DNA from: Norana najaformis
Taxonomy: Eukaryota > Annelida > Clitellata > Crassiclitellata > Hormogastridae
Assembly: GCA_964023275.1 (NCBI GenBank)
Contig: OZ029923.1
Location: 3,515,239-3,579,238, forward strand
Direction: 5' to 3'
DNA: 64,000 nucleotides
Shown here: in pieces, positions 1 through 47,639 of the stretch
Position numbering within the stretch: position 1 is the stretch's first letter
How the letters are laid out: every line of letters begins with the position of its first letter
Made by a program: the position numbers and the translations under genes
Notes under the pieces: generated by a model
Told to the model about the DNA's origin: nothing
The model's database searches: none
What the model saw: only the letters and a program-made list of their open reading frames with translations

Positions 1-6
1 GCTCAC

Positions 7-36130
<36,124 letters not shown>

Positions 36131-36787
36131 CGCCGTCGTTCTCGATACGCAGCCAGCCGACCGAAAAGGGGATTTCACGACACTGCTACCGCCGAAAGCG
36201 TGCGCTATCGGGTCCGGATGGACAAGACGGGTCCCGTCGTCCGTCCGTCCGTCCAAGCCGTTCTTAGTCCGGCCTCAAACTGTTGCCGTTCGTAGCCGGT
36301 CGAACTAACGGCTGTGCCTACCTTAATACTGCGCGATCGGACGTTCGTTTAACGGTCCGATTCGTATTTTACCCCAACACTCGTGGCCCTAACCAGCGTC
36401 CGTACCCGACCGATCGTCCCCAGATCGAACGACTATCGACAGAAACACAGAAAACGACAAAGACTGACCGCCGTTCTGTTATCGCTAACAAAGCTTCTAT
36501 GTCTATAGAAGTGACTGAGGGAGGCCAGGCTGAAATGACTAATATGGCTGCCTGCAACACAGTCCTTTTTATTATACAGGCGTTTTTCTCTTTCCGGCGC
36601 TGTTCGGGCGCCGCCGTGGCTCTTATGGCGTTATTGAATCAGCAGGTTTGATGTTGCCGAGTACGGAAAAGAGGTGCAACGGATAGATCGGATTTTTGGT
36701 TTTGTTCTTTGAGTAGAGTGGTTAGGGCTACTACGCTGAAATCGATTATTATGCGTACTACTTTCGCCAGTGCCAGAACAGCGACAC

Positions 36788-36797
36788 GCGCATGCGC
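36788..36797. promoter_or_regulatory. NRF1-type palindrome upstream of ARID2
   Basis: GCGCATGCGC, a perfect NRF1 consensus palindrome, about 660 bp upstream of the ARID2 start codon. A second near match (GCGCATGCGT) is at 36882-36891. Both are followed by a similar AATATTCAYAG sequence, so the promoter-proximal segment is locally duplicated. The surrounding 36.0-36.9 kb is CpG-rich compared with the flanking DNA, as expected for an unmethylated promoter. Binding is inferred. Confidence 0.4.
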
Positions 36798-37174
36798 CTA
36801 ATCAATATTCATAGACTGCTTTCACTGCCTCCGCGCTTGCCGTTGTCCGCGTCAGACGGAACGAGTACTGGAGACCCCACCGCGCATGCGTCTTGTTAAT
36901 ATTCACAGCCTGATCAACTGCCTCCAAGTATTTACCTCGATTGAGTTATGACGGAAAGCATACTAGAATATTTCAAGCTGCGCATTTTCTGGCACATTTA
37001 AACTGTAACGCTATAGTTACGTCGTTTTAGTAGTCGTCAATTTTTACAGAATTTTGTCAGTAAGTCGCTTACCCTAGATTCAGTTTTAGATTTAAAATTA
37101 TTACTTCGGCACGATATTGGACCAATCCAAATTGTTTGCACATTCATGGAATAATATGAAATGGCTAGCGTAAT

Positions 37175-37370
37175 TTGATCATAATCGTAATTATAATCAC
37201 GAGATTTCTACAGCTGCCAACGAAAGCCATGTCACGAGAACTAGCTTATTCACAGGCGCTCAGTCAAAACAAAACCTATAGGCAGACGTGTTCGGTTCCA
37301 GGTCAAGATCCAAGAGTCAGGCAGGGGGACAGCGTGGCGGCTACGGAGGGTCATGCTTGGGATTAGACAC
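37175..37370 (+). mobile_element. Interspersed element F
   Basis: GAGATTTCTACAGCTGCCAA, CACAGGCGCTCAGTCAAAAC and TTCCAGGTCAAGATCCAAGA. Same family as 58,880-59,090 (sense), 42,530-42,690 (sense), and 37,880-38,210 and 40,345-40,570 (reverse). Confidence 0.7.
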
Positions 37371-37879
37371 ATGACAGCCTTTCAATAATATTTAATTCTA
37401 ATCAAGCTCGTCCGCTGATCTGCGATACAATCAGGTAGTCGGCGTCAATGGCCCTGGCAGCTGTAAGATGTCGTTAGAGACTAGTCTAGCATAATTAATT
37501 ATAGTCGTTTTAATGTTCGTACAATTAAGCTAGCATTTCGAACAAGTTTTTCCTTAGACCTAATTTGTCAAGACTAGTGTCACACGCCAGCCTTGGCAGG
37601 AGAGTGCAGACTCGCTCCTCCAAATGGGTCATTTGTTGGCGGCTACTCGGCTGGACTTCCGTATCTCAAAAGTCTCCGAAAAACCATGGTCTAGTGGTTA
37701 GCGTGCTCGACTGTCAACCGGAAGTCCGGTTTCAAAGCCTCGCTAGGGCAGCAATATATTTCGAGATTACGGTTCTAACTGACTGTCTACCCTGCCAGCA
37801 TGCCTAGAAGACACACGATGGGACTCTATCCCGGCTCATATGAGCTCTATGTATGGGTCTCACACAGGAATATTGGTAT

Positions 37880-38215
37880 GGTACCTCTTTCCGCTCCAAT
37901 TCCAAACATCACCCACCGTAGCAGCCACGCTGCTCTCTGCTTGATTCTTGACCTGGAACCGAACGTCTTGCCTATCGATTTTGGTTTGACTAAGCGTCTG
38001 TGAATAAACTGGTCTCCGTGACTTGGCTTTCGTTGGGCGCTGTAGATATCTCGGAATTACGATTACGGTTATGGTATGGGCCTGGTGGTAATGTACCTGT
38101 CTGTCCCTGGGATCTTGACTTGGAACCACCTTGACCTTAAACTCCTGTCGATTTTCTCTTGACTGAGCGCCTGTAAATTAAGCTTGTTCACTCGACTTAG
38201 CTTTCTTTGGGCGAT
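37880..38215 (-). mobile_element. Two reverse copies of element F
   Basis: Adjacent degenerate copies with CTTGACCTGGAACCGAACGT and TCTTGACTTGGAACC...GACTGAGCGCCTGTAA. Confidence 0.65.
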
Positions 38216-38269
38216 GAGAAATTTCGATAACTACGATTACTAGTGCTAGCTAACAGACTCGGCTGTAAA

Positions 38270-39095
38270 CGTATTAATGTAAATGTACACGGTTTTCTAC
38301 GGCGACCATATGGCCTCGACCCTGTTCATTTTTCAATGAATTAATCGGGTGAGATCCTTCACCACTGCTGCCCGTTTGAGTGGGTGCCACTCTTTTGTTT
38401 TAGTATTCAGCGTTTAACGACATCTTGTGGCTGATACGGCTGTTGACGTCGACTTCTGGGAATCGTGTGTTTATAATGTAGGATTAGTAGTAGTTCCTCA
38501 ATTTAACGACAGCTTATGGCATCAAAGGCCGTTGCCGTCGCCCTCCTCCTTTATCCAGGCTTGGGACTGGCACTACCCCCAAGTAAGGCAGTGGCGGAGT
38601 TTACGCGGGGTCTAAAAGAAATTGACAAGCATATAGCGTCGGAAAATTCGATGTAAAGGTGTCTAAGCACAGCCGAGTAATATTTGTTGCGTGTTTAACG
38701 ACATCTTGTGGCTTCCAATGCTTTTAACGTAGTCCTTTCCCAGCTATCGAAATCGAGGAATATATAGCATTGGGGCGAAGTTATTTAAAGGTGTGTAATC
38801 GCAACATAATATTTGTAATAATAAATGTAAATAAAATGTAAATGTACCGGTATTTCTATAGCGACCATATGACCTCGAAGCTGCTAATTTTCAACAAATT
38901 AATCGGGTGAGATCCTTCACCACCGCTGCTCGTTTGAATGAGCGCCACGCCATTTAAGGTCCCCGTGTACGGACCTTGCTAGCCCGAGACTGAACTCCCT
39001 GAAATAAGGCACGACCGGGACGCGAACCGGCATCCTCGCGCTTAGAGAGGCGCTTTGACTTACGCGTTAACCAATGTAGCTAACCAGGCGATTAC
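38270..39095 (+). mobile_element. Cluster of elements D and E, including a full D copy
   Basis: Two D segments (GCGACCATATGGCCTCGACC, ATCGGGTGAGATCCTTCACC); the second (38,830-39,095) continues through CACGCCATTTAAGGTCCCCG to a reverse tRNA-like end (GACTTACGCGTTAACCAATG). Between them are core copies at 38,408 and 38,503 (the latter in a full E) and 38,693. Confidence 0.75.
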
Positions 39096-39284
39096 GTAGG
39101 TGGCGGTCGAAGTCAGCGCATGACTTTGGGGGTCGGAGATGTGCTGGCTCCAGTCCAGTTCTACGCTCGGAGCCACCCGCATCACTGTCTCTTCTACTTT
39201 TGACGTGCCATTTCTGCCCATAGTTTCCGTTCTGTATAAGGAAGGCTCAGGATTGGCCGCTTCCTTTAGAGAGCCAACGCTGTA

Positions 39285-39460
39285 TGAGGGGCACGGTAGC
39301 TGATAGGTTAGAGCGCTCGGCTTGCGACGAGGAAATACGGGTTCGAGCCTCCTATGAGACGATTGTTGTGTTGGGACCTGGAGCAGGTCCTTCATTCACA
39401 AATGCTCTGCGCAATCGATTCATGGTTAGTCATTACAGAATGGCGCTTAATAATTATGCA
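39285..39460 (+). mobile_element. tRNA-derived SINE, family C (sense)
   Basis: GGGGCACGGTAGCTGATAGG TTAGAG (A box) and CGGGTTCGAGCCTCC (B box), GGACCTGGAGCAGGTCCTTC, tail GGCGCTTAATAATTATGCAG. Confidence 0.85.
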
Positions 39461-39469
39461 GAAATAACA

Positions 39470-39695
<226 letters not shown>

Positions 39696-39894
39696 GTAAG
39701 CAAGGGAGACGACATATCTTTTTGAACATTTGGAGCTGACAATTCGACGCTTCAACGCAATTGCTTTCCGCAGCACATCTTCCTTCGTGCCAGAAGTGAA
39801 GAGTAGTGGCCGTTCCAGATGTTTTACCTCTACTCCAATAAGTTTTTAATCCCAGGGATCATTGTGTACCTCGGAAATAATAATATTAATGTAC

Positions 39895-40345
39895 GATCTC
39901 GACTCTGCTCGTTTAAAACTGAATTTGTCGGGTGAGATCCTTCACCACCGCTGCCCGTTTGAATGGTCTTTTGTTTTAGTATTCAGTGTTTAACGACACC
40001 TTCTGGCTGCCAGGGCCGTTGATGTCGACCTTTCCTTAGAGATCTTTTGAGCGACGGATCCTTCCGATTGAACGAAATTAACGAATATATAATGTCGGTA
40101 GAAAGCGACTTAAAGGTGTCTAATCGCAACAGTTGTAAAACGTAAATGCGCAATTTTTCTATAGCGACAGTATGTCCTCGACACTGTTTATTTTTCAATG
40201 AATTAATCGGGTGAGATCCTTCACCACCGCCCCCCCCCGTTTGCATGGTCGCCACGCCATTTAAGGTCTCCGTATACGGACCGTGGAAGCCCGAGATTCA
40301 AATCTCTGAAATAGCAACGATCCGTATGCGAACCGGAACCAGTTA
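39895..40345 (+). mobile_element. D element, core element and second D element
   Basis: GGGTGAGATCCTTCACCACC at 39,930 and 40,210; the core GTTTAACGACACCTTCTGGC near 39,987 lies between them. Confidence 0.7.
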
Positions 40346-40575
40346 GGCGTGACATTTTCTCCCTTCTTCCTCTTATCCCTCTTTCTGCTCCAATCCCAAA
40401 CATCACCCACGTAGCTGCCACGCTGTCTCTCTGCCTGACTCTTGGATATTGACCTGGAACCGAACCCTTTTGCCTATTCGATTTTGTTTTGACAGCGCGT
40501 GTGAATAAGCTGGTCCCCGTGACGTGGCTTTCTGTGGGCGCTGTAGAAATCTCGGGCTTACGACAGTGGTATTCG
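40345..40575 (-). mobile_element. Element F (reverse)
   Basis: CACCCACGTAGCTGCCACGC, ATTGACCTGGAACCGAACCC and GTGGGCGCTGTAGAAATCTC. Confidence 0.7.
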
Positions 40576-40839
40576 CTGTAAAACTTCACGAAGGTCAAAA
40601 CTTTATTGGTTGCGTAGCGTCACCTATGGAATCAGCCGGAGAAGATTCGCCGTTGCTTTCGCCAGACGACGCCACATGTTAGTGCATGCCACAAAGTACA
40701 ATCGCGGTCTCGGATATTTCTGTAAGACTAATAAGATTCGCGGGAATCAGCCACAGGCGTCAGAACCAACATCCGTGGGAGCGTCCTAGTTTACAGTTTA
40801 AATAGTTTAAAATATTTGTAGTCAAGCGATTTGAAGGTG

Positions 40840-40990
40840 TCTAAGCGCTATTCAATTCTTGTTGCTATCGCAAAGTCAAACATGCAGAAACTCCAACGAG
40901 TTCAGAACTCTTTGACTAGAGCCATAAGAAATACTTCAAAATATGAGCATATAACCTCTGTGCTTAAATCTTTGCATTGGCTTCCTGATT
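40840..40990 (+). mobile_element. L2/CR1-type LINE C-terminal fragment (inverted partner of 41.6 kb)
   Basis: Reads MQKLQRVQNSLTRAIRNTSK and YEHITSVLKSLHWLP, then breaks. LQRVQNS-AR and HI--VL--LHWLP are the L2/CR1 signature. Confidence 0.85.
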
Positions 40991-41054
40991 CGTCTTTCTG
41001 GCAGCAGACGTCAGTTGCAACACTTCAGTTTTCATTTTATGTGAACTTCCGCTT

Positions 41055-41185
41055 GTGCCCATTCCAACGGGCAGCGGTGGTTAAGTGCAGCCATCATTAA
41101 GGATCTCACCCCATTAATTCATTGAAAAATGAGCGGGGTCGAGGCCATACGATCGATATAGAAAAACGTCTACATTTACATTTTA
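41055..41185 (-). mobile_element. D element (reverse)
   Basis: GGATCTCACCCCATTAATTC and GGTCGAGGCCATACGATCG. Confidence 0.7.
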
Positions 41186-41189
41186 CAAA

Positions 41190-41745
41190 TAATAATTAGT
41201 AACTTTTAATGCCCCGGTATCTAATGCATAGTGCATCAACCGATGGCGCACCAAAGCCAAGCCGCAATCAGGTCAATATCCAGAAGGTCAGTCCACAAGA
41301 CAGAGAGGCAGCCTATGGTGGATAAGCAATTCCAATAAGATAAGTTTTAAGCTGAGAATGAAATGACAAAAGCTACTGAGCAGAACGAACAGACACAGGG
41401 AGAGAGTTCCAAAAGTTAGGTCCAGCAATTGAAAAAGCCTGCTTACACAGAATAGGTCTAGTTCAATGTATGACCAGAGAAAGACGATCAGATGACCTTG
41501 CAGAATAATGGTAATGGACTGATTTTAAGTATTGTGGTTGGCCAAAATTCAATGTTTTATAAACTGTAAGTCCCAATTTAAAACAGATCCCTTGCTGAAC
41601 AGGAAGCCAATGCAAAGATTTAAGCACAGAGGTTATATGCTCATATTTTGAAGTATTTCTTATGGCTCTAGCCAAGGAGTTCTGAACTCGTTGTAGTTTC
41701 TGCATGTTTGACTTTGCGATAGCAACAAGAATTGAGAATTATTAG
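41190..41745 (-). mobile_element. L2/CR1-type LINE 3' end (longest in window)
   Basis: Minus strand: MQKLQRVQNSLARAIRNTSK, HWLPVQQGICFKLGLTVYKT and YSARSSDRLSLVIH, then AFSIAGPNFWNSLPVSVRS after frame disruption, and a 3' UTR to GATACCGGGGCATTAAAAG. Confidence 0.85.
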
Positions 41746-41814
41746 GTAGCGCTTAGACACCTTCAAATCGCCTCCTTCCTCCGCAATATATTTGTCAATT
41801 TCGTTCAATCGCCA

Positions 41815-42430
41815 TAAACTCCGTCACTGCCTTGTTTGGGGTAGTGCATGTCCCACGCCTGGATAAAGGAGGAGGGCGACGGCAACGGCCTTTGATGCCT
41901 TAAGCTGTCGTTAAATTGTGGAACTAATCGCCAAAGTCAGATGTTGCCTAGACTTTAACTTGGAGAGGTCGACGTCAACGGCCCTGGCAGCCACAAGATG
42001 TCGTTAAACCCTGAATACTAATACAAAAGACGTGGTGCCCATTCAAAGGGGCAGCGGTGGTGAGGGATCTCACCCATTAATTCCTTGAAAAATGAGCAGG
42101 GTCGAGGCCATACGGTCGCCATAGGAAAAGTCTACATTAAAATTTTACAAATAATTAGGTTGAGCTTAGACACCTTTAAATCGGTTCTCTCGAAGCTATA
42201 TATTCGTCAATTTCGTTTAATCGGTAGGTTTGTGTCAGTTAGACGGGGATTAACGTAAACGGCCCTGGCAGCCACAAGATGTCGTTAAACACCGAATATT
42301 AATACAAAACGAATTGGCCCCCATTCAAACAGGCAGCGGTGTTGAAGGATCACACCCGATTATTGCATTAAAAATGAGCAAGGTCGAGGCCATTAGGTCG
42401 CCATAGAAAAACGTCTACATTTACATTTAC
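41815..42430 (-). mobile_element. Cluster of reverse E, core and D elements
   Basis: E at 41,815-41,930; cores at 41,968-42,010 and 42,250-42,295; D at 42,040-42,150 and 42,315-42,430. The order repeats (core, then D, then AGACACCTTTAAATC), suggesting one composite family inserted or duplicated several times. Confidence 0.7.
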
Positions 42431-42529
42431 TTTAGTGCCAATTTCTAATTTGCGGCTTCTTAATTAGTCTCCCTTAGCGGAAGAAGAGTGAACCGCCCAA
42501 CTTTTAACACCGTTCCAAAACCCATGGAA

Positions 42530-42690
42530 TCAGCTCATTCACAGGCGCTCAGTCAAAACAAAACCGAATAGGTCAGGTTCGATTCCAGGACGAGCTCTAA
42601 AGATCAGAGAGATGGACAGTGGATGGTGTTTGGAATAATGGAGCGAGAGAGGTCAGACGAAGAGGAAGAGTCAGGATAAGATATGTTGAA
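42530..42690 (+). mobile_element. Element F (sense)
   Basis: ATTCACAGGCGCTCAGTCAA and GATCAGAGAGATGGACAGTG, the same family as 58,880. Confidence 0.65.
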
Positions 42691-42850
42691 GAGAAATGTT
42701 TTCTTTGTTTAATGAAAGATTTATATCGTAAACCAGGCGAGTCCTAAGTACTTCGGTAGCTTTATCGTTAGTACCGACTCTCAACTGAAAACTGTATTCG
42801 GGTACAAGTAACCTACGAAATAGGCCTACGATATCAATAATGTAATTTTT

Positions 42851-43365
42851 ACAAACTTTAAACTGAATTTTTCACAGACTTATATACAAACTTTAAACTG
42901 AATTTTTCACAGACTTATATACAAACTTTAAACTGAATTTTTCACAGACTTATATACAAACTTTAAACTGAATTTTTCACAGACTTATTTACAAACTTTA
43001 AACTGAATTTTTCACAGACTTATTTACAAAATTTAAACTGAATTTTTCACAGACTTATATACAAACTTTAAACTGAATTTTTCACAGACTTATTTACAAA
43101 ATTTAAACTGAATTTTTCACAGACTTATTTACAAACTTTAAACTGAATTGAATTTTTCACAGACTTATATACAAACTTTAAACTGAATTTTTCACAGACT
43201 TATTTACAAAATTTAAACTGAATTTTTCACAGACTTATATACAAACTTTAAACTGAATTTTTCACAGACTTATTTACAAAATTTAAACTGAATTTTTCAC
43301 AGATTTATTTACAAACTTTAAACTGAATTTTTCACAGATTTATTTACAAACTTTAAACTGAAATT
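42851..43365. repeat. 35-bp minisatellite, about 14.5 copies
   Basis: Unit ACAAACTTTAAACTGAATTT TTCACAGACTTATAT at strict 35-bp spacing, with TATAT/TATTT alternation and one GAATT insertion near 43,145. There are no unique spacers, so it is not a CRISPR-like array. Confidence 0.97.
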
Positions 43366-43470
43366 TTACATACATGCATACATACATACATGCATACATA
43401 CATACATACATGCATACATACATGCATACATACATGCATACATACATACATACATACACACATACCGGGC
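43366..43470. repeat. ACATGCAT microsatellite
   Basis: CATACATACATGCATACATA directly continuing from the minisatellite. Confidence 0.95.
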
Positions 43471-44130
43471 ATGTGTATATATTACAGAGCTGTTCTATCG
43501 CTGTTTAGGCAACGCTGCGGGAATCTGTATACGTTGCTCATGTTTACATAGTTTTAGGACTATTCGTAATTATACTGTAAAACAATTAGCGCCATATAAT
43601 TATAATTGTATTCGAAAAATGCTGTGTATTTCACCGTTCGTGTAGGCAAATGCAAATTCAACGAGTTTATTGAGTCCATTGTGTTTAAAATTTATATGCA
43701 TATATATATATATATATATATGTATGTATATATATACATGCATCAATAAACCTACATATGATGTTTGATTATGGAGATATATGTTTTGTTTGCATATGCA
43801 ACGAAGCTGAATAATTTCAGTACTTGAACTACATAATACATACATAATATATGCATACATACATAATATATGCATTCATATATATATATATACATACATA
43901 CATGCTACATACATACATACATACAGGCATACATACTAATGGGTGAATGTTCCGTTCTTAATGAGTAGGTTCTCTGGAAGCGGCGCTATACAAATTTCCA
44001 GTTACAACTACGATCACAAACTGCACACCTAAACACTTACGCATTTCAGAGGCTTTTAGGAAAGTGACCATCAGTGAATTACTACACCAAAAACGGTGCT
44101 CACTAAGCCCTCCATTCTTTAGAGGTCAGT
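43471..44130. other. AT-rich intergenic DNA
   Basis: Contains short TATATA and ACAT tracts (43,695-43,740 and 43,850-43,935) and a GCGGCGCTATACAAATTTCC element tail near 43,980. No gene seen. Confidence 0.5.
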
Positions 44131-44464
44131 AAACGACTTCCAACACGCACATCTACACGCATAGGCCCTACACATACGAAAACGCATACGTCCATGTAAA
44201 CGCATACAATTGCCGCGTACAGCTGTACAAACGCAGAGGTTGGCAGCCTTTGTATACAAACCAATCGACGAGTCGTATAATAAGCGTCTCGCGGCGCCCC
44301 ATAAACGTGTCAACTACGTCCGTCCATTGACGCTAATCTATGGGACGCCGCGGCGCTAATAATACCCCTAAAAACAAACATCGCATATAAGACGACGAGA
44401 GCGCAACGTCAGAGCGCATTGGACGGGCTTAACTCGCGCAGCCGAGGGAGCCGCGTTCGTCGCC

Positions 44465-44608
44465 ATGAAGACCAACACTCCAACTGTCGTGGCGTATTGT
44501 AAAAGTCTTGTTTTAGGGTTTTATGCGGCCAATAAAACCGGGCGCCGCTTGGGACCGTGCCAGGTGGAGACCGAGCCGAGGCCCCGCGATGTATTCCTGT
44601 CAAAATAA
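44465..44608 (+). CDS. Small ORF (47 aa) in a CpG-rich patch, tentative
   Basis: ATG in a good context (GTCGCCATGA), reading MKTNTPTVVAYCKSLVLGFY then AANKTGRRLG to TAA. A TATA-like CATATAAG lies at 44384-44391 and a reverse CCAAT near 44413. The surrounding 44.13-44.60 kb is CpG- and GC-rich, unlike the AT-rich flanks. No family is recognised; it could equally be a promoter or first exon of an unseen transcript. Confidence 0.22.
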   Translation: MKTNTPTVVAYCKSLVLGFYAANKTGRRLGPCQVETEPRPRDVFLSK

Positions 44609-44869
44609 GCGAATATAACGCAAGCATATATGCATAGAGTATGGATATATGGTATGCCTACACAAAAGTTAATATGTGTACGTAGAGAATGTGTATGTAC
44701 ACCTGTATGCATAAATGCATTTACAATTGTATTGTGTGGTAATGTAGTGTATTATGTTGTATTTTATGGTAGGGCCTATTGTGTGATATGGTATTGTATA
44801 GTGTTGTGTTATATAGTATTAGCACTTGTGTGCTATACTTCACATGAGCCATTATGTGTCGTCAAATAT

Positions 44870-45375
44870 ATATATATATACATACATACATATATACATA
44901 CAAACATACATATGAACATACATACATACATATGCACATACATACATACATATGCACATACGTACATGCATACATACACACATACAAATATACAAATGCA
45001 CATACATACATATGCACATACATACATACATATATACATACACAGATACTACGTACATAGTACATACATGCATATATACATACATACATGCATACATATG
45101 CACATACAAACATACATATGCACATACATACATACATATGCACATACGTACGTACATACATACATACATACACACATCCTGGCATACATACATGGATACT
45201 TATTTTAATACATATATGCAAACATACATACATACACTCATGTAGGCATGCATACAAATACATGCATGCATACAAACATACACACATACAAGTATACATA
45301 CATATAAGTACGCATAATTACATATATACATACACAAATACATAAACACCTACATAAATATATAAAGTATTCACA
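44870..45375. repeat. ACAT/GCAC microsatellite, 500 bp
   Basis: CATACATACATATGCACATA repeats. The open frames on both strands are artefacts. Confidence 0.97.
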
Positions 45376-45919
45376 CACATATGCATAAAGTATGCATGCA
45401 TACTAAGTAAGGTCACCAGTTTTTCACCATACAAGACCTCAACCACGACAAAACCGATTCCTGTCTTCAAAACCTGGATGAGACCGATATCTTCCATATA
45501 TATTCAAATGGATATATTCAAGATAATAATTAGAATACATGTATATAATTTTATTATTATTTTAAAGTATTTAGTATACATATAGTACATACACATACAC
45601 TTTTAGGATGTATTGAGTGTATTTGCATTTATGCCGTTGTTTTATGAAGGGCTGTTGTGGAGTAGAAGTAATCAGTCCGCACATGGGTATCATATATTAT
45701 GGTGAAGATTACGTGTTTATTGCAAGCATTGTGTTTGTTTAATTGGTTTATTGTTCTAGGCTGTTGTTTGCACAATTAGTTGTTGATCTTGTGAGGGAAG
45801 AACTGACTGGAGAACGTGAACTTATGTGACCTATCTTGTCCAGTGACTGCTATAGCGCCTCGGTTTGGTGAGAAATGTGATGGGATACTGGTAGGATTTG
45901 ACTGAGAGGTTCCTGTTTA

Positions 45920-46407
45920 CAATTGCTCTCTCTCTTTCGCTCTCTGTCCTCCTCTCTGTCTGTGTCTCTGTCTGTGTCTCTGCATCTCTTCTCCTCTCTC
46001 TCTCTCTGTCTCTCTCTCTTAACACCTCTCTCTCTCTTTTCTCCTTTATCTCTCTCGTTCTCTCTCTCGTTCTCTCTCTCGCTCTCTCACTCATTCGCTC
46101 TCTCTGTCTCGCTCTCTCTCTTTCTCTATGTCTCTATGTCTCTGCCTCTCTACTCCTTTATCTCTCTCGCTCTCTCTCTCTCTATCTATCTCTCTCTCTC
46201 TCTCTTCTCCTTTATCTCTCTCGTTCTCTCTCTCGTTCTCTCTCTCGCTCTCTCACTCATTCGCTCTCTCTGTCTCGCTCTCTCTTTCTCTATGTCTCTA
46301 TGTCTCTGCCTCTCTTCTCCTTTATCTCTCTCGTTCTCTCTCTTTCTCTCTCTCTCTCGCTCTCTCTCTCTATCTATCTCTCTCTCTCTTCTCCTTTATC
46401 TCTCTCG

Positions 46408-46442
<35 letters not shown>

Positions 46443-46926
46443 CTTTATCTCGCTCTCTCTCTTTCTCTCTCTCTCTCTCGCTTTCTCTATCTATCTCTCT
46501 CTCTTCTCCTTTATCTCTCTCGCTCTCTCTCTCTCTATCTATCTCTCTCTCTCTTTTCTCCTTTATCTCTCTCGTTCTCTCTCTCGTTCTCTCTCTCGCT
46601 CTCTCACTCATTCGCTCTCTCTGTCTCGCTCTCTCTCTTTCTCTATGTCTCTATGTCTCTGCCTCTCTACTCCTTTATCTCTCTCGCTCTCTCTCTCTCT
46701 ATCTATCTCTCTCTCTCTCTCTTCTCCTTTATCTCTCTCGTTCTCTCTCTCGTTCTCTCTCTCGCTCTCTCACTCATTCGCTCTCTCTGTCTCGCTCTCT
46801 CTTTCTCTATGTCTCTATGTCTCTGCCTCTCTTCTCCTTTATCTCTCTCGTTCTCTCTCTTTCTCTCTCTCTCTCGCTCTCTCTCTCTCTATCTATCTCT
46901 CTCTCTCTTCTCCTTTATCTCTCTCG

Positions 46927-46966
<40 letters not shown>

Positions 46967-47082
46967 TTTATCTCGCTCTCTCTCTTTCTCTCTCTCTCTC
47001 GCTTTCTCTATCTATCTCTCTCTCTTCTCCTTTATCTCTCTCGCTATCGCTCTCTTTCTCTCTCTCGCTCTCTCTCACTCAT

Positions 47083-47139
<57 letters not shown>

Positions 47140-47172
47140 TTCTCTCGACTCTCTCTCTCTCTCTCTCTCTGT
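45920..47172. repeat. CT-rich satellite with ~520-bp higher-order repeat
   Basis: Polypyrimidine tract of TCTC with marker words ACTCATTCGCTCTCTCTGTC and TATGTCTCTATGTCTCTGCC. Corresponding blocks at about 46,054 and 46,573, and at about 46,216 and 46,738, show a second level of duplication of about 520 bp. It ends in (TA)n. Confidence 0.95.
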
Positions 47173-47489
47173 ATTAATGACTGGATAGTCTTAATGTGAT
47201 AAATAGAAACTTCTCTAGCACTGTATGGTATGGTACCGTATTATACGATACTGTAATGTAGAGTGTAAAGGCCTGGCGCTATATTGTATTGTATTGTGTC
47301 GCCACTGAGGTTCACAGACAGACACACACACAGACAGAGACACACACAGACAGACACAGACATACAGACAGTGACATTTTACAGTTTGAAATACGTCTAG
47401 TTTTATTATGTGGACAGAACGTGTCACAATAACTACGGTCGCAATATTGAAAGCGAAAATTTGTAGCAATGTTTGCCAATAACAGTTTT

Positions 47490-47565
47490 GTGTGGTCTCG
47501 ACCTTGCTCGTTTTTCAATGAATTTATCGGGTGAGATCCTTCACCACCGCTCCCCTTCGTAGCAC
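47490..47565 (+). mobile_element. D element fragment
   Basis: GGTCTCGACCTTGCTCGTTT and ATCGGGTGAGATCCTTCACC. Confidence 0.7.
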
Positions 47566-47639
47566 ATTCATCTCTCTTTTAAATGATTTCCAGTTGTCAG
47601 GGTCTAAAACAAGACCATCACTTTAGCACGTCTGCTGTC

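Noticed and set aside
36131-36256. N-terminal extension of ARID2 from the upstream in-frame ATG
   Set aside because: Adds 42 low-complexity residues without resemblance to ARID2; the start at 36130 gives the usual short N-terminus. Not excluded.
42851-43365. CRISPR-like array
   Set aside because: Units are contiguous 35-mers with no unique spacers, and the genome is eukaryotic.
45898-47199. Open frames up to 433 codons of SLSLSL repeats
   Set aside because: Pure CT-rich satellite; three overlapping frames are equally open and there is no coding signature.
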